From NCBI GenBank assembly GCA_001592145.1, contig BCWJ01000017.1, forward strand, positions 38,164 to 102,163: a DNA stretch of 64,000 nucleotides. The letters are read 5' to 3'. Within the stretch, counting starts at the first letter, position 1. Every line of letters starts with the position of its first letter. This DNA comes from Xylanimicrobium pachnodae JCM 13526 = NBRC 107786. GTDB lineage: Bacteria > Actinomycetota > Actinomycetes > Actinomycetales > Cellulomonadaceae. Below are positions 46,738 through 55,995 of this stretch, piece by piece. Position numbers and translations under genes: made by a program. The notes beneath the pieces were generated by a model. It was not told where the DNA came from. It was given only the letters and a program-made list of their open reading frames with translations, and did no database searches.

Positions 46738-47907
46738 ATGAAGGTCTCGCGCCGCTCCCACGTGCCCCCGTTCGCCGTCATGGACATCATCGCGGCCGCG
46801 AACCGGCGCCGGGCCGCGGGCCACGACGTGCTCAGCCTGTGCGCGGGCGAGCCGTCCACGGGTGCCTCCGACGTCGTGCGGGACCGGGCGGTCGAGCTGC
46901 TGGCGGGCGGGGACCTCGGGTACACGGAGGCGCTCGGCGTCCCGGCCCTGCGCCAGGCGATCGCCGGCCACTACGAGCGGTGGTACGGCGCCGACGTCGA
47001 CCCGGGGGCGGTCGCCGTGACCACGGGATCGAGCGGCGGGTTCGTGCTCGCGTTCCTCGCGGCGTTCGACGTCGGTGACCGCGTGGCGCTGGCGCGGCCC
47101 GGGTACCCGGCATACAAGAACATCCTTGCGGCGCTGGGGTGCGAGGTGGTGGAACTCGACTGCGGGCCGGAGACGCGCTACCAGCCCACGGTGTCCCAGC
47201 TCCTGGGCGCGTACTACGAGGGCGGGCTCGACGGCGTCGTGATCGCGAGCCCCGCGAACCCCACCGGGACCATGATCGCGCCCGGAGAGCTTTCGGCGAT
47301 CGCCGGGTGGTGCGCCGAGCACGACGTGCGCCTGATCAGCGACGAGATCTACCACGGCATCGCCTACGAGCCCGATGTACAGCAAGCCACCGCGGCGATG
47401 TACACACAGCAGGGCGCCGTGGTCGTCAACTCGTTCTCGAAGTACTGGGCCATGACGGGCTGGCGGCTCGGCTGGCTCGTGCTGCCCCCGGAGCTCGTGG
47501 GTCCCGTGGACGCCCTGGCCGGGAACGTGGCCCTGTCTCCCCCGGCGCTCTCCCAGCACGCGGGCGTCGCCGCGTTCAGCGAGGCGGGTTACGCGGCCGC
47601 GGCCGCGAACGTGGAGCGGTACGCCGCCTCCCGCGAGGCGCTCCTGGCCCGCGCCCCGGAGCTCGGCTGGTCCCCCGTGGCCCCCGCCGACGGCGCGTTC
47701 TACCTGTACGGCAACATCGCGGGGACGGGCCTGGACTCGCGCACCTACTGCGCCCGCCTGCTCGCCGAGGCCGACGTGGCCATCACGCCCGGCACGGACT
47801 TCGACGCGGTGGACGGGCACGAGTGGGTGCGCCTGTCCTTCGCGGCGGCGCCCGAGACCGTGGCCCGTGCGGTGGACCGCATCGCCGCCTGGCAGCGCAC
47901 CCTGTAA
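46738..47907 (+). CDS. Class I/II pyridoxal-phosphate aminotransferase
   Basis: A 389-residue fold-type I aminotransferase. The PLP lysine is in NSFSKYWAMTGWRLGW (about residues 232-247); SPANPTGTMI and SDEIYHGIAY are the usual cofactor contacts. It is close to aspartate/alanine-type aminotransferases, but the substrate is not determined by sequence. It is divergent from the Nif3-like gene with a 99-bp gap. The frame is open to 46678; ATG 46738 begins the recognisable fold. Confidence 0.9.
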   Translation: MKVSRRSHVPPFAVMDIIAAANRRRAAGHDVLSLCAGEPSTGASDVVRDRAVELLAGGDLGYTEALGVPALRQAIAGHYERWYGADVDPGAVAVTTGSSGGFVLAFLAAFDVGDRVALARPGYPAYKNILAALGCEVVELDCGPETRYQPTVSQLLGAYYEGGLDGVVIASPANPTGTMIAPGELSAIAGWCAEHDVRLISDEIYHGIAYEPDVQQATAAMYTQQGAVVVNSFSKYWAMTGWRLGWLVLPPELVGPVDALAGNVALSPPALSQHAGVAAFSEAGYAAAAANVERYAASREALLARAPELGWSPVAPADGAFYLYGNIAGTGLDSRTYCARLLAEADVAITPGTDFDAVDGHEWVRLSFAAAPETVARAVDRIAAWQRTL

Positions 47908-47943
47908 CGCTCGCCGATCGGCCGGGACGGCTACCGTCGATCC

Positions 47944-48480
47944 ATGAAGGATCACGTGGCCGGGGATCACCTGGCTGGGGATCACGTGGCCGGGGATCAC
48001 GGCGCCGGGGTCCCGGGCCGCACCGAGACGCTCGAGCAGCGCTCGGACCGCAACTGGAACGAGCTGCTCCAGGAGCTGCGCGTCATGCAGACCGGCGTGC
48101 AGATCCTCACCGGGTTCCTGCTGACCGTGCCGTTCCAGCAGCGGTTCGACGCCCTGACCGCGTTCCAGCGGGACTTCTACCTGGTGCTCGTGGTGCTCTC
48201 CGCTCTCACCACCGGCGTGGCGATCGCTCCCGTGGCGCTGCACCGCGCGCTGTTCCGCCACCACCTCAAGCCCCGGCTCGTGACTGCCGCCGACCGGATG
48301 ACCCGGGCGGCCCTGGCGCTGCTCGCGCTCGTCGTCTCGGGGGTGGTGGGGCTCGTGTTCGACGTCGTCGTCGGGCGGGGCCCCGCGATCGTGGCGATGG
48401 TCGTGGCGATCGGCGTCCTCGGCGGCCTGTGGGCGGCGCTGCCCGAGGTGATCAAGGCCCGGCGGACGACCCACGAATGA
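47944..48480 (+). CDS. DUF6328 family membrane protein
   Basis: A 178-residue protein with the family start RNWNELLQELRVMQTGVQIL and four membrane helices (about 57-75, 82-100, 120-140, 146-165). Function unknown. The first 25 residues are a (V/L)AGDH repeat made by 15-bp DNA repeats and are absent from typical members. ATG 47944 has TACCGT (47932-47937) 6 nt upstream, so it is probably leaderless. Confidence 0.85.
   Translation: MKDHVAGDHLAGDHVAGDHGAGVPGRTETLEQRSDRNWNELLQELRVMQTGVQILTGFLLTVPFQQRFDALTAFQRDFYLVLVVLSALTTGVAIAPVALHRALFRHHLKPRLVTAADRMTRAALALLALVVSGVVGLVFDVVVGRGPAIVAMVVAIGVLGGLWAALPEVIKARRTTHE
47956..48000. repeat. 15-bp tandem repeat at the start of the DUF6328 gene
   Basis: Three 15-bp units ending GGGGATCAC (47956-47970, 47971-47985, 47986-48000); units 1 and 3 are identical. 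They encode repeated Ala-Gly-Asp-His. Confidence 0.8.
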
Positions 48481-48587
48481 TCACGGGTTGGTCGAGATGT
48501 GGTCACCTATCGAGATTTCCCCGTCCGAGGCTTGCGATTCGAGCGAAGTCGATAGATTCTGTCGACGTGAAACCCCCCTGGGCGTCT

Positions 48588-48659
48588 ATGCATGCGTCCC
48601 GTCTCACCTCGCGACGCGCCGTCGACCTGGCCCGCGTCGCGAGCGCGCTGTGTCGCTGA
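48588..48659 (+). CDS. Cysteine-containing leader peptide of the symporter gene
   Basis: A 23-residue frame from ATG 48588 that ends in RRAVDLARVASALCR then TGA. Actinobacterial leader peptides with the pattern R-R-x-V-D-L-x-R-V-A-S-A-x-C-R precede sulphur and cysteine-related operons (from memory of the family). The single cysteine codon lies second from the end, as expected if ribosome pausing at Cys reports cysteinyl-tRNA supply. The symporter starts 183 bp downstream, behind a hairpin (48799-48827). The frame has almost no Shine-Dalgarno; TAGATT (48553-48558) may be its -10. Confidence 0.75.
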   Translation: MHASRLTSRRAVDLARVASALCR

Positions 48660-48798
48660 CCCGCGCCGTGTCCCCTGCCTGCGCCGTGCCGCCCACCGCC
48701 GGCTGACCACCGAGTCCAGCCCGACTCCGGCACCGCCGCCGATCCCTCTCTCCCCCGCCCGCCCGCGTGGGCCTTCGCCGTCGTCCCCCCACACACTC

Positions 48799-48827
48799 GA
48801 CGCGGCGCCACCACCCCGCGCGGCGTC
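48799..48827 (+). promoter_or_regulatory. Hairpin just before the symporter ribosome binding site
   Basis: GACGC-G-GCGC (48799-48808) pairs with GCGC-G-GCGTC (48818-48827) with one G/G mismatch; it ends 3 nt before AAAGG (48831-48835). It could be the expression-platform hairpin of the leader peptide system. Confidence 0.45.
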
Positions 48828-48842
48828 ACGAAAGGCTGACCC

Positions 48843-50252
48843 TTGTCCACTGCTACCCCGACCCAGCCACCGGCTACCAGGCGACGCCTGCGCTGGCCCA
48901 GCTTCTCCGTGCAGGTGCTGCTCGGCCTCGCCATCGGCCTGCTGCTCGGCTGGGCGGCCCTCGCCATCGGCCCGCACGACGACGGGACCACGCCCAACGG
49001 GCTGACGACGACGCTCGCGACGATTGGCTCCTCGTTCGTGACGCTGCTCAAGGCGATCGTCCCGCCGCTCGTGTTCACCGCGATCGTGGCGTCCGTGGCG
49101 AACCTGCGGACCGTGACCAACGCCGCCCGCCTAGCCGGCCAGACGCTGCTCTGGTTCGCCATCACGTCCGCCATCGCCGTGACGATCGGCATCGGGCTGG
49201 GCCTGCTGTTCCAGCCGGGGCGCAACACGAGCCTCACCCCGGACCAGGGGTCCGCCCCCGGGCACACCGGCACCTGGCTCGACTTCCTCCAGGGCCTCAT
49301 CCCCGGGAACGTGCTGGGCCTCGGCGCGTCGACCCGGCTCCAGGAGAGCGCCGACGCGGGAGTGACCGCCAGCACGTCGGTGAGCTTCAACGTGCTCCAG
49401 CTCATCGTCGTCGCGCTGGTGATCGGCATCGCCGCGTGGAAGGTGGGCGCCAAGGCGGACCCGTTCCTCGCGTTCACCCGGTCCGCGCTCGAGATCGTCC
49501 AGAAGGTGCTGTGGTGGATCATCCGGCTCGCGCCGCTCGGCACCGCGGGGCTGATCGGCAACGCCGTGGCCACCTACGGCTGGACGTCACTGCGCTCGCT
49601 CGGCGTGTTCGTCATCGCCGTCTACGTGGGCCTGGCACTCGTGATGTTCGTCGTCTACCCCGTGCTGCTGCGCGCGCACGGCCTCAAGATCGCCTCGTAC
49701 TTCCGCGGGGCCTGGCCGGCCATCCAGCTCGGGTTCGTGTCCCGCTCGTCGATCGGCACGTTGCCCGTCACCGAGCGGGTGACGGAGCGCAACCTGGGCG
49801 TGCCGCGCGACTACGCGTCGTTCGCCGTGCCGCTGGGCGCCACCACCAAGATGGACGGCTGCGCCTCGATCTACCCGGCGATCTCCGCGATCTTCATCGC
49901 CCAGATCTTCGACGTTCACCTGTCGATGACCGACTACCTGCTCATCGCGTTCGTCTCCGTGGTGGGTTCCGCGGCGACGGCCGGGCTCACCGGGGCGGTC
50001 GTGATGCTGACCCTCACCGTGTCGACCGTGGGCCTGCCGCTCGCCGGCGTCGGGCTGCTCCTGGCCATCGACCCGATCCTCGACATGGGGCGTACCGCCC
50101 TGAACGTGGCCGGGCAGGCGCTCGTCCCCACCATCGTCGCGAAGCGTGAGGGCATCCTCGACGTCGCCACGTACGACGCCGCGACCGCGGAGAACCTGTT
50201 CGCCGACGACGCCGAAGCGTCGTCCCCGCAGGTTGTGACGGCCGGGGTCTGA
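48843..50252 (+). CDS. Dicarboxylate/amino acid:cation symporter (DAACS), possibly cystine
   Basis: A 469-residue sodium- or proton-coupled transporter with eight helices and two re-entrant loops. The first serine-rich hairpin reads SRSSIGTLPVTE and the cation site is PLGATTKMDGCA, equivalent to NMDGT in GltPh. Family members carry glutamate, aspartate, dicarboxylates or, in TcyP, cystine. The cysteine-type leader peptide before it points to cystine; that is inference. The TTG start at 48843 has AAAGG 7 nt upstream. The frame is single-gene; the next gene is on the other strand. Confidence 0.88.
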   Translation: MSTATPTQPPATRRRLRWPSFSVQVLLGLAIGLLLGWAALAIGPHDDGTTPNGLTTTLATIGSSFVTLLKAIVPPLVFTAIVASVANLRTVTNAARLAGQTLLWFAITSAIAVTIGIGLGLLFQPGRNTSLTPDQGSAPGHTGTWLDFLQGLIPGNVLGLGASTRLQESADAGVTASTSVSFNVLQLIVVALVIGIAAWKVGAKADPFLAFTRSALEIVQKVLWWIIRLAPLGTAGLIGNAVATYGWTSLRSLGVFVIAVYVGLALVMFVVYPVLLRAHGLKIASYFRGAWPAIQLGFVSRSSIGTLPVTERVTERNLGVPRDYASFAVPLGATTKMDGCASIYPAISAIFIAQIFDVHLSMTDYLLIAFVSVVGSAATAGLTGAVVMLTLTVSTVGLPLAGVGLLLAIDPILDMGRTALNVAGQALVPTIVAKREGILDVATYDAATAENLFADDAEASSPQVVTAGV

Positions 50253-50259
50253 GCGCGAC

Positions 50260-50568
50260 TCAGGTCGCAGATGCGGGCGGCGCCACCGTGCTGATGGCGC
50301 CGCCGGCAGACCGGGCGCGCAGGCGCTTGCGGGTGATCACGACGGTCGAGTGCACGCCGATCACCATCCAGGCGACGTTCGCGGCGGCGGAGGGCCACAC
50401 GCCGTTGACCGCGGCGACCAGAAACATCGCGACGGCCCCGCAGAGGTTCACGAGCTGGAAGGCGTAGGAGCCGGCGTTCCACCGCCCTTGGCTGACCATG
50501 CCGTAGGCGGTGATGCCGGCGACGGCGCCGACCCAGCCGAGTGCGGTGATCGCGGTGATGAGACTCAT
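50260..50568 (-). CDS. Small three-helix membrane protein (CBU_0592-like)
   Basis: A 102-residue protein with three membrane helices (about 3-22, 34-53, 60-78) and a basic Ser/Ala-rich tail. It resembles the CBU_0592 group of small membrane proteins (GWVGAVAGITAYGMVSQGRW, YQLVNL-like FQLVNLCGAV). Function unknown. GGAG lies 6 nt before ATG 50568. It converges with the symporter gene, 7 bp apart. Confidence 0.75.
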   Translation of the reverse strand: MSLITAITALGWVGAVAGITAYGMVSQGRWNAGSYAFQLVNLCGAVAMFLVAAVNGVWPSAAANVAWMVIGVHSTVVITRKRLRARSAGGAISTVAPPASAT

Positions 50569-50738
50569 GGCGCGCTCCGGGCGTCGTGAATGGCGCGCGT
50601 TGATGCGCGCCGTGGAGGCGGATGGGGAGTGATGGCACGCTTGCTGACCTGGGGTTTCCCGGCTCGCCTCGGGCGCGCGCGGATATCATGAGCCCTCGAA
50701 GGCGTTCAGTGCAATCGAACCATTCTGTAGTGGGCTTG

Positions 50739-50744
50739 TAGCAT
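50739..50744 (+). promoter_or_regulatory. Candidate leaderless -10 of the LysR gene
   Basis: TAGCAT, 6 nt before ATG 50751. The direct repeat TGTAG (50726, 50737) overlaps it and might be part of an autoregulatory site. Confidence 0.45.
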
Positions 50745-50750
50745 TCCTAC

Positions 50751-51659
50751 ATGGCCACGGACCCTCGCCGCCTCTCGTTCCTCCTCGCCGTGCAGCGCGC
50801 CGGTGGGGTGCTCGCCGCCGCCGACCTGCTGGGGGTCACGGCATCGGCGGTGTCCCAGCAGATCGCCCGCCTGGAGGCCGAGGAGGGCTTTGCCGTCCTG
50901 GACCGCGGACCGCGCGGTGTGACGCTGACGCCCGCCGGGCGCGTGCTCGCGGAGGCGGCCGAACGCATCGAGTCCGAGCTGGTGGAGGCGCGCCAGGCGA
51001 TCGCCGCGCTGGGTGACGGCGTGTCCGGCCGCGTGGCGGTGGGCGCGTTCCAGACGGCGATCCGCGCCGTCGTCGCCCCCTCCCTGGCGCCCCTCGACGA
51101 GCAGTTCCCGGCGGTCCAGGTGGATGTCCAGGAGCACGAGCCCATCGAGTCCGTGCGCATGCTGCGCGCAGGCGACCTGGACGTCGTCGTCCTGGAGCGC
51201 GACTCGGAGAACCAGAACCCGGCGCCCCGCGGGTCGCGGGACGTGCCGCTGGTGGACGAGCCGTGGCGGCTCGTGGTGCCCGCGGGGATGACGCCGCCCA
51301 CCAGCCTGGAGGACCTGGCCCGGCTCACGTTCGTGGGTTCGGAACCGGGGACGGCGTCGGACCGTGCCCTCCAGCGGCTCTCGCGCACCCTGGGCACGGA
51401 CCTGCGCCTGCGGCACTCGACGTACGACTTCGACACCACCCTCGCGCTGATCACCGCAGGCCAGGGCGTCGCGGTGCTGCCCGCGCTAGCGCTGCAGGGC
51501 GGCGCGCTGGGTGATCACCTCCAGGTGGTGCGCCTCGCGGGGCTGGGGGAGCGGCAGCTCTTCGTGCGTCACCGCGCCACGCGGCACGAACCCAGCCCGG
51601 CGGTGCGCGCCGTCGTCACCGTGATGGGTGAGGTGGCGAGCCGGCTGGTGCTGGCATGA
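50751..51659 (+). CDS. LysR family transcriptional regulator
   Basis: A 302-residue regulator: N-terminal winged helix (LLGVTASAVSQQIARLEAEE, residues about 28-47) and a periplasmic-binding-type effector domain. The partner gene is divergent (small membrane protein at 50260-50568), which is a typical LysR target layout, but the gap of 182 bp also could serve gcvP or nothing nearby. Ligand unknown. Confidence 0.9.
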   Translation: MATDPRRLSFLLAVQRAGGVLAAADLLGVTASAVSQQIARLEAEEGFAVLDRGPRGVTLTPAGRVLAEAAERIESELVEARQAIAALGDGVSGRVAVGAFQTAIRAVVAPSLAPLDEQFPAVQVDVQEHEPIESVRMLRAGDLDVVVLERDSENQNPAPRGSRDVPLVDEPWRLVVPAGMTPPTSLEDLARLTFVGSEPGTASDRALQRLSRTLGTDLRLRHSTYDFDTTLALITAGQGVAVLPALALQGGALGDHLQVVRLAGLGERQLFVRHRATRHEPSPAVRAVVTVMGEVASRLVLA

Positions 51660-51681
51660 CAGGTGCACCGGAGCTGCCCCG

Positions 51682-51704
51682 GTGACTCGATAGGATCGAG
51701 TCAC
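51682..51704. promoter_or_regulatory. Palindrome overlapping a -10 element before gcvP
   Basis: GTGACTCGAT (51682-51691) and ATCGAGTCAC (51695-51704) form a perfect 10-bp inverted repeat with a 3-bp centre. TAGGAT (51691-51696) in the middle looks like a -10 for gcvP about 100 bp upstream of its start. It may be a repressor operator or the LysR terminator. No glycine riboswitch core is seen. Confidence 0.5.
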
Positions 51705-51800
51705 AGACACGCAGCGGGGTCGGCGGCACAACCCAGAGGTCCTTGACGGGCCGGGCAGGGCGGGACACAGCGGTCCCCACGCCTGACCACCGGAGTGCAC

Positions 51801-54800
51801 GTGACCAGCAAGAACCTCGGACCCGACGATTTCGCGATCAGGCACCTCGGGACGGATCCGGCCGGGTCGGCAGACCAGCGCGCGATGCTGGACGTGCTCG
51901 GCTACCCCACCCCCGACGCCCTGGTCGATGCGGCCGTACCGCCCACGATCCGCTCCGCCTCACCGCTGCGCCTGCCTGCCGCTCGCAGCGAGGCACAGGT
52001 GCTCGCGCACCTGCGTGACCTCGCGGCGAAGAACCAGGTCAAGCGGCAGATGATCGGCCTGGGGTACTACCCGGCCCACACGCCCGCGGTGATCCGCCGC
52101 AACGTGCTGGAGTCGCCCGCCTGGTACACCGCGTACACGCCGTACCAGCCGGAGATCAGCCAGGGCCGGCTCGAGGCGCTGCTCAACTTCCAGCAGGTGG
52201 TCGAGGACCTCACGGGTCTGGAGGTAGCCGGGGCGTCGCTGCTCGACGAGGCCACGGCCGTCGCCGAGGCGGTGGCGCTCATGTGGCGCGCGTCCCGCGC
52301 GAAGTCGGGCTTCGTGGTGCTCGACGCCGACCTGTTCCCGCAGTCCTTGGCCGTCACGCGCGGCCGGGCCGACGCCGTGGGCCTGCCCGTGGTGGTCGCG
52401 AACCTCGACGCGGGACTCGACGCCGGGCTGGCCGCCGCCGAGGAGTCGGGGGAGGTGCTGCCGGCCGGTGACGTCGTGGGCGTCGTGGTCGCGCAGACGG
52501 GCGCCTCGGGCCGCGTCCTGGACGCACGCGGCGTCATCGCGGAGGCGAGGCAGCGTGGCGCCCTGGTCACGATGGCCACCGACCCGCTGGCCCTGACGAT
52601 GCTCGTCAGCCCCGGCGAGCTGGGCGCCGACGTCGCCGTGGGCTCCGCCCAGCGCCTGGGCGTCCCCCTCTTCTACGGCGGCCCGCACGCCGCGTACATC
52701 GCCGTGCGCAAGGGCCTGGAACGCCAGCTCCCCGGCCGGCTCGTCGGCGTCTCGGTCGACGCCGACGGCGCCACCGCCTACCGCCTGGCGCTGTCCACCC
52801 GCGAGCAGCACATCCGCCGTGAGAAGGCCACCTCCAACATCTGCACGGCGCAGGCGCTCCTGGCCATCGTCGCCTCGATGTACGCCGTCTACCACGGCCC
52901 CGAGGGCCTGACGGCGATCGCCCACCGCACCCACCAGCACGCCACCACGTTGGCCAACACCCTCCGCGCCCACGGCATCGAGATCGAGCACGACGTCTTC
53001 TTCGACACCATCCGAGCCATCGTCCCGAACCGCGCCGAGGCGGTAGTGGCCGCGGCGAACACGCTCGGCATCAACCTGTACAACCCCGACGCCAACCACG
53101 TACAAATAGCCTGCGCCGAAACCACCACCGAGTCAGACCTCGAGTTAGTGGTAGCCGCCTTCACCCACGCGCCGGAGCGCACGACCGCAGCCGGGAGTGG
53201 GGAGACCGCGCGCGCGATAGTCAATCCCGGAGTGGAGGCCCCCCAGGGGGCCGTGAACGTCCCCCGCAAGCGGGAGGTGCCCCCAATCGCGCGCGCGGTC
53301 TCCCCACTCCCGGCGCACCTCGCCAGGAAATCCACGTTCCTCGACCACGAGACCTTCCACAGATACCGCTCCGAGACCGCCCTCCTGCGCTACCTGCGCC
53401 ACCTCTCCGACAAGGACCTGGCCCTGGACCGCACGATGATCCCGCTGGGCTCGTGCACCATGAAGCTCACGGCGGCCGCGGAGATGGAACCCATCTCGTG
53501 GCCGGAGTTCGCGGACCTGCACCCGTACGTCCCGGCCGACCAGGCGGAGGGTTACGCGGAGCTCGTCGGCGGCCTGGAGAGCGCCCTGGCGGAGATCACG
53601 GGGTACGCGGCGGTCTCGGTCCAGCCCAACGCGGGGTCGCAGGGGGAGTTCTCCGGTCTGCTGGCGATCCGTGGATACCACCGCTCGCGGGGTGAGGCAG
53701 AGCGGGACGTGGTGCTCATCCCGGCGAGCGCGCACGGGACGAATGCGGCGTCGGCGGCCATGGCCGGGATGCGCGTGGTCGTGGTGGCGACGGCGTCGGA
53801 CGGCACGATCGACCGGGGGGACCTCGCCGCGAAGCTGGCGGAGCACGGGCCGCGGGTCGCGGCGATCATGATCACGTACCCGTCCACGCACGGCGTCTAC
53901 GAGGAGCACGTGCGCGAGGTCTGCGACGCCGTACATGCAGTCGGTGGGCAGGTGTACATCGACGGGGCGAACCTCAACGCGCTGGTGGGCCTGGCCCGGC
54001 CGGGGGAGTTCGGTGGAGACGTCTCGCACCTGAACCTGCACAAGACGTTCTGCATCCCGCACGGCGGGGGCGGCCCGGGGGTGGGCCCGGTCGCGGTGGC
54101 CGAGCACCTGGTGCCGTTCCTGCCGGGCGACCCGACGCCGTCGGCGGGGGCGTCCGGGGGGCAGGCCATGGCGCCGGTGAGCGCCGCCCGGTACGGCTCG
54201 GCCGGCGTGCTCCCGATCTCCTACGCCTACGTGGCACTCATGGGAGCCGAGGGGCTGACGGAGGCCACGGTCGGCGCGGTCGTGGCCGCCAACTACGTGG
54301 CGCGCCGCCTCGCGGATCACTACCCGACCCTGTACGCGGGCCCGGGCGGGCTGGTGGCCCACGAGTGCATCCTGGACCTGCGTCCGCTCACGGCGGCCAC
54401 GGGGGTCACGGCGGAGGACGTCGCCAAGCGCCTCATGGACTACGGGTTCCACGCGCCCACCCTGAGCTTCCCGGTGGCGGGCACCCTCATGGTCGAGCCG
54501 ACGGAGTCGGAGGACCTGGGCGAGCTGGACCGGTTCGTGGACGCGATGATCGCGATCCGCGGCGAGATCGACGCCGTCGGGGCGGGGCGGTGGCCGGCGG
54601 ACGACAACCCGTTGCGGAACGCCCCGCACACGGCCGCCGCGGTCACGGCCGACGACTGGACCCACCCGTACCCGCGCGCCCTGGCCGCCTACCCGCTGCC
54701 CGGCCTGCACGCCGCCAAGTACTGGCCACCCGTGCGCCGTATCGACGCGGCCCGCGGCGACCGCACCCTGATCTGCTCGTGCCCGCCGCCCGAGGCGTAC

Positions 54801-54806
54801 GCGTGA
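51801..54806 (+). CDS. gcvP: Glycine dehydrogenase (decarboxylating), P protein
   Basis: The 1001-residue P protein of the glycine cleavage system decarboxylates glycine and passes the aminomethyl group to GcvH. The PLP lysine is in [15 protein letters not shown] (about residue 747), preceded by [11 protein letters not shown] and [11 protein letters not shown] 51801 has GGAG 5 nt upstream; GTG 51795 is an alternative. Residues 464-505 are an insertion encoded by a 125-bp inverted-repeat element. Codon use just before it (ATA, TTA, GTA) is unlike the rest. gcvT follows 45 bp downstream. Confidence 0.95.
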   Translation: MTSKNLGPDDFAIRHLGTDPAGSADQRAMLDVLGYPTPDALVDAAVPPTIRSASPLRLPAARSEAQVLAHLRDLAAKNQVKRQMIGLGYYPAHTPAVIRRNVLESPAWYTAYTPYQPEISQGRLEALLNFQQVVEDLTGLEVAGASLLDEATAVAEAVALMWRASRAKSGFVVLDADLFPQSLAVTRGRADAVGLPVVVANLDAGLDAGLAAAEESGEVLPAGDVVGVVVAQTGASGRVLDARGVIAEARQRGALVTMATDPLALTMLVSPGELGADVAVGSAQRLGVPLFYGGPHAAYIAVRKGLERQLPGRLVGVSVDADGATAYRLALSTREQHIRREKATSNICTAQALLAIVASMYAVYHGPEGLTAIAHRTHQHATTLANTLRAHGIEIEHDVFFDTIRAIVPNRAEAVVAAANTLGINLYNPDANHVQIACAETTTESDLELVVAAFTHAPERTTAAGSGETARAIVNPGVEAPQGAVNVPRKREVPPIARAVSPLPAHLARKSTFLDHETFHRYRSETALLRYLRHLSDKDLALDRTMIPLGSCTMKLTAAAEMEPISWPEFADLHPYVPADQAEGYAELVGGLESALAEITGYAAVSVQPNAGSQGEFSGLLAIRGYHRSRGEAERDVVLIPASAHGTNAASAAMAGMRVVVVATASDGTIDRGDLAAKLAEHGPRVAAIMITYPSTHGVYEEHVREVCDAVHAVGGQVYIDGANLNALVGLARPGEFGGDVSHLNLHKTFCIPHGGGGPGVGPVAVAEHLVPFLPGDPTPSAGASGGQAMAPVSAARYGSAGVLPISYAYVALMGAEGLTEATVGAVVAANYVARRLADHYPTLYAGPGGLVAHECILDLRPLTAATGVTAEDVAKRLMDYGFHAPTLSFPVAGTLMVEPTESEDLGELDRFVDAMIAIRGEIDAVGAGRWPADDNPLRNAPHTAAAVTADDWTHPYPRALAAYPLPGLHAAKYWPPVRRIDAARGDRTLICSCPPPEAYA
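53190..53314. repeat. 125-bp inverted-repeat element translated within gcvP
   Basis: Perfect 29-bp arms at 53190-53218 and 53286-53314 (arm core GGGAGTGGGGAGACCGCGCG) enclose smaller hairpins (GGCCCCC/GGGGGCC and CCCGC/GCGGG). The frame stays open through it, adding about 42 residues ([20 protein letters not shown] and onward) between the two halves of GcvP. It looks like a palindromic, REP/MITE-like element rather than protein-conserved sequence. Confidence 0.8.
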
Positions 54807-54851
54807 GAACCCGTACGCGACACAAGCCGTGAGAAGCCAAGGAGCCCAGTG

Positions 54852-55985
54852 ATGAGCAACATCAAGTCCACCCCGCTCGAGGCGGAGCACCGGGCGGCCG
54901 GCGCCACCCTCACGGAGTTCGGCGGCTGGAACATGCCGCTGCGCTACACGTCCGACCTGGCCGAGCATCGCGCCGTGCGGGAGGCTGCGGGGCTGTTCGA
55001 CCTGTCCCACATGGGTGAGATCCACCTGGAGGGCACCGGCGCGGCCGCGGCGCTCGACCACGCGCTGGTGGGCAGCGCGAGCGGCATCGCCGTCGGCCGG
55101 GCCAGGTACTCGATGCTGTGCGCCGCGGACGGCACGGTGCTGGACGACCTCATCGTCTACCGGCTGGCGGACCACCACTTCCTGGTCGTGGCCAACGCGG
55201 GGAACACCGCCGTCGTGCTGCGCGAGCTCGCCGAGCGCGTACGGAACCACGCCGCGCTCGTCACGGACCGCACGGCGACGACGGCCCTCGTCGCGATCCA
55301 GGGGCCGCGGGCCGAGCAGATCACCGCGGCGCTGGTCACGGAACCCGACACGCTGCGGGCGCTGCGGTACTACGCGGCCGCGCCCCTCATGCTCACCACG
55401 GGGGTGGGGGTGCTGGTCGCGCGCACCGGGTACACGGGGGAGGACGGCTTCGAGGTGTTCGTCCCGGCTGAGCACGCGCGCACGCTGTGGCACTCCGCGC
55501 TCGCCGCGGGGGAGCCGCACGGCCTGGTCCGTGCGGGCCTCGCGGCCCGCGACTCGCTGCGCCTCGAGGCGGGGATGCCGCTGTACGGCCACGAGCTGGA
55601 TGCGACGACGACGCCGTTCGACGCCGGGCTGGGCCGCGTGGTCCGGTTCGACAAGACGGACGAGCGTGGGGCGCCGATCGACTTCGTCGGCCGTGCTGCC
55701 CTGGCCGCCCGGCGCGATGCCGCCCCGGAGCGCGTCCTCGTGGGGCTGCGCGCGCAGGGGCGCCGCTCCGCTCGCGCGGGCTACGACGTCGTCACGGACG
55801 GCGGGGCACGCGTGGGCACCGTGACCTCAGCCGCGCCGTCGCCCACCCTCGGCTGTCCCATCGCTCTCGCGTACGTCCTGCCCGACGTCGCGGCCGAGGG
55901 CACCGCGCTGGCCGTCGACGTGCGCGGGCGCGCCGAGCCGTTCACCGTGGTGCCGCTGCCGTTCTACCGCCGCGCCACGGCATAG
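54852..55985 (+). CDS. gcvT: Aminomethyltransferase, glycine cleavage T protein
   Basis: A 377-residue folate-dependent enzyme that releases ammonia from the GcvH-bound intermediate and forms methylene-THF. It starts with the typical TPLEAEHRAAGATLTEFGGW, has LFDLSHMGEI with the catalytic aspartate downstream, and YTGEDGFEVF. AAGGAG at 54839-54844 is 7 nt before ATG 54852. gcvH is 10 bp downstream. Confidence 0.96.
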   Translation: MSNIKSTPLEAEHRAAGATLTEFGGWNMPLRYTSDLAEHRAVREAAGLFDLSHMGEIHLEGTGAAAALDHALVGSASGIAVGRARYSMLCAADGTVLDDLIVYRLADHHFLVVANAGNTAVVLRELAERVRNHAALVTDRTATTALVAIQGPRAEQITAALVTEPDTLRALRYYAAAPLMLTTGVGVLVARTGYTGEDGFEVFVPAEHARTLWHSALAAGEPHGLVRAGLAARDSLRLEAGMPLYGHELDATTTPFDAGLGRVVRFDKTDERGAPIDFVGRAALAARRDAAPERVLVGLRAQGRRSARAGYDVVTDGGARVGTVTSAAPSPTLGCPIALAYVLPDVAAEGTALAVDVRGRAEPFTVVPLPFYRRATA

Positions 55986-55995
55986 GCTTTCCGCC

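Noticed and set aside
47956..48000. CRISPR-like repeats
   Set aside because: Units are contiguous 15-bp coding repeats without spacers.
51660..51800. Glycine riboswitch before gcvP
   Set aside because: No tandem aptamer cores or conserved glycine-riboswitch motifs; only a simple palindrome is present.
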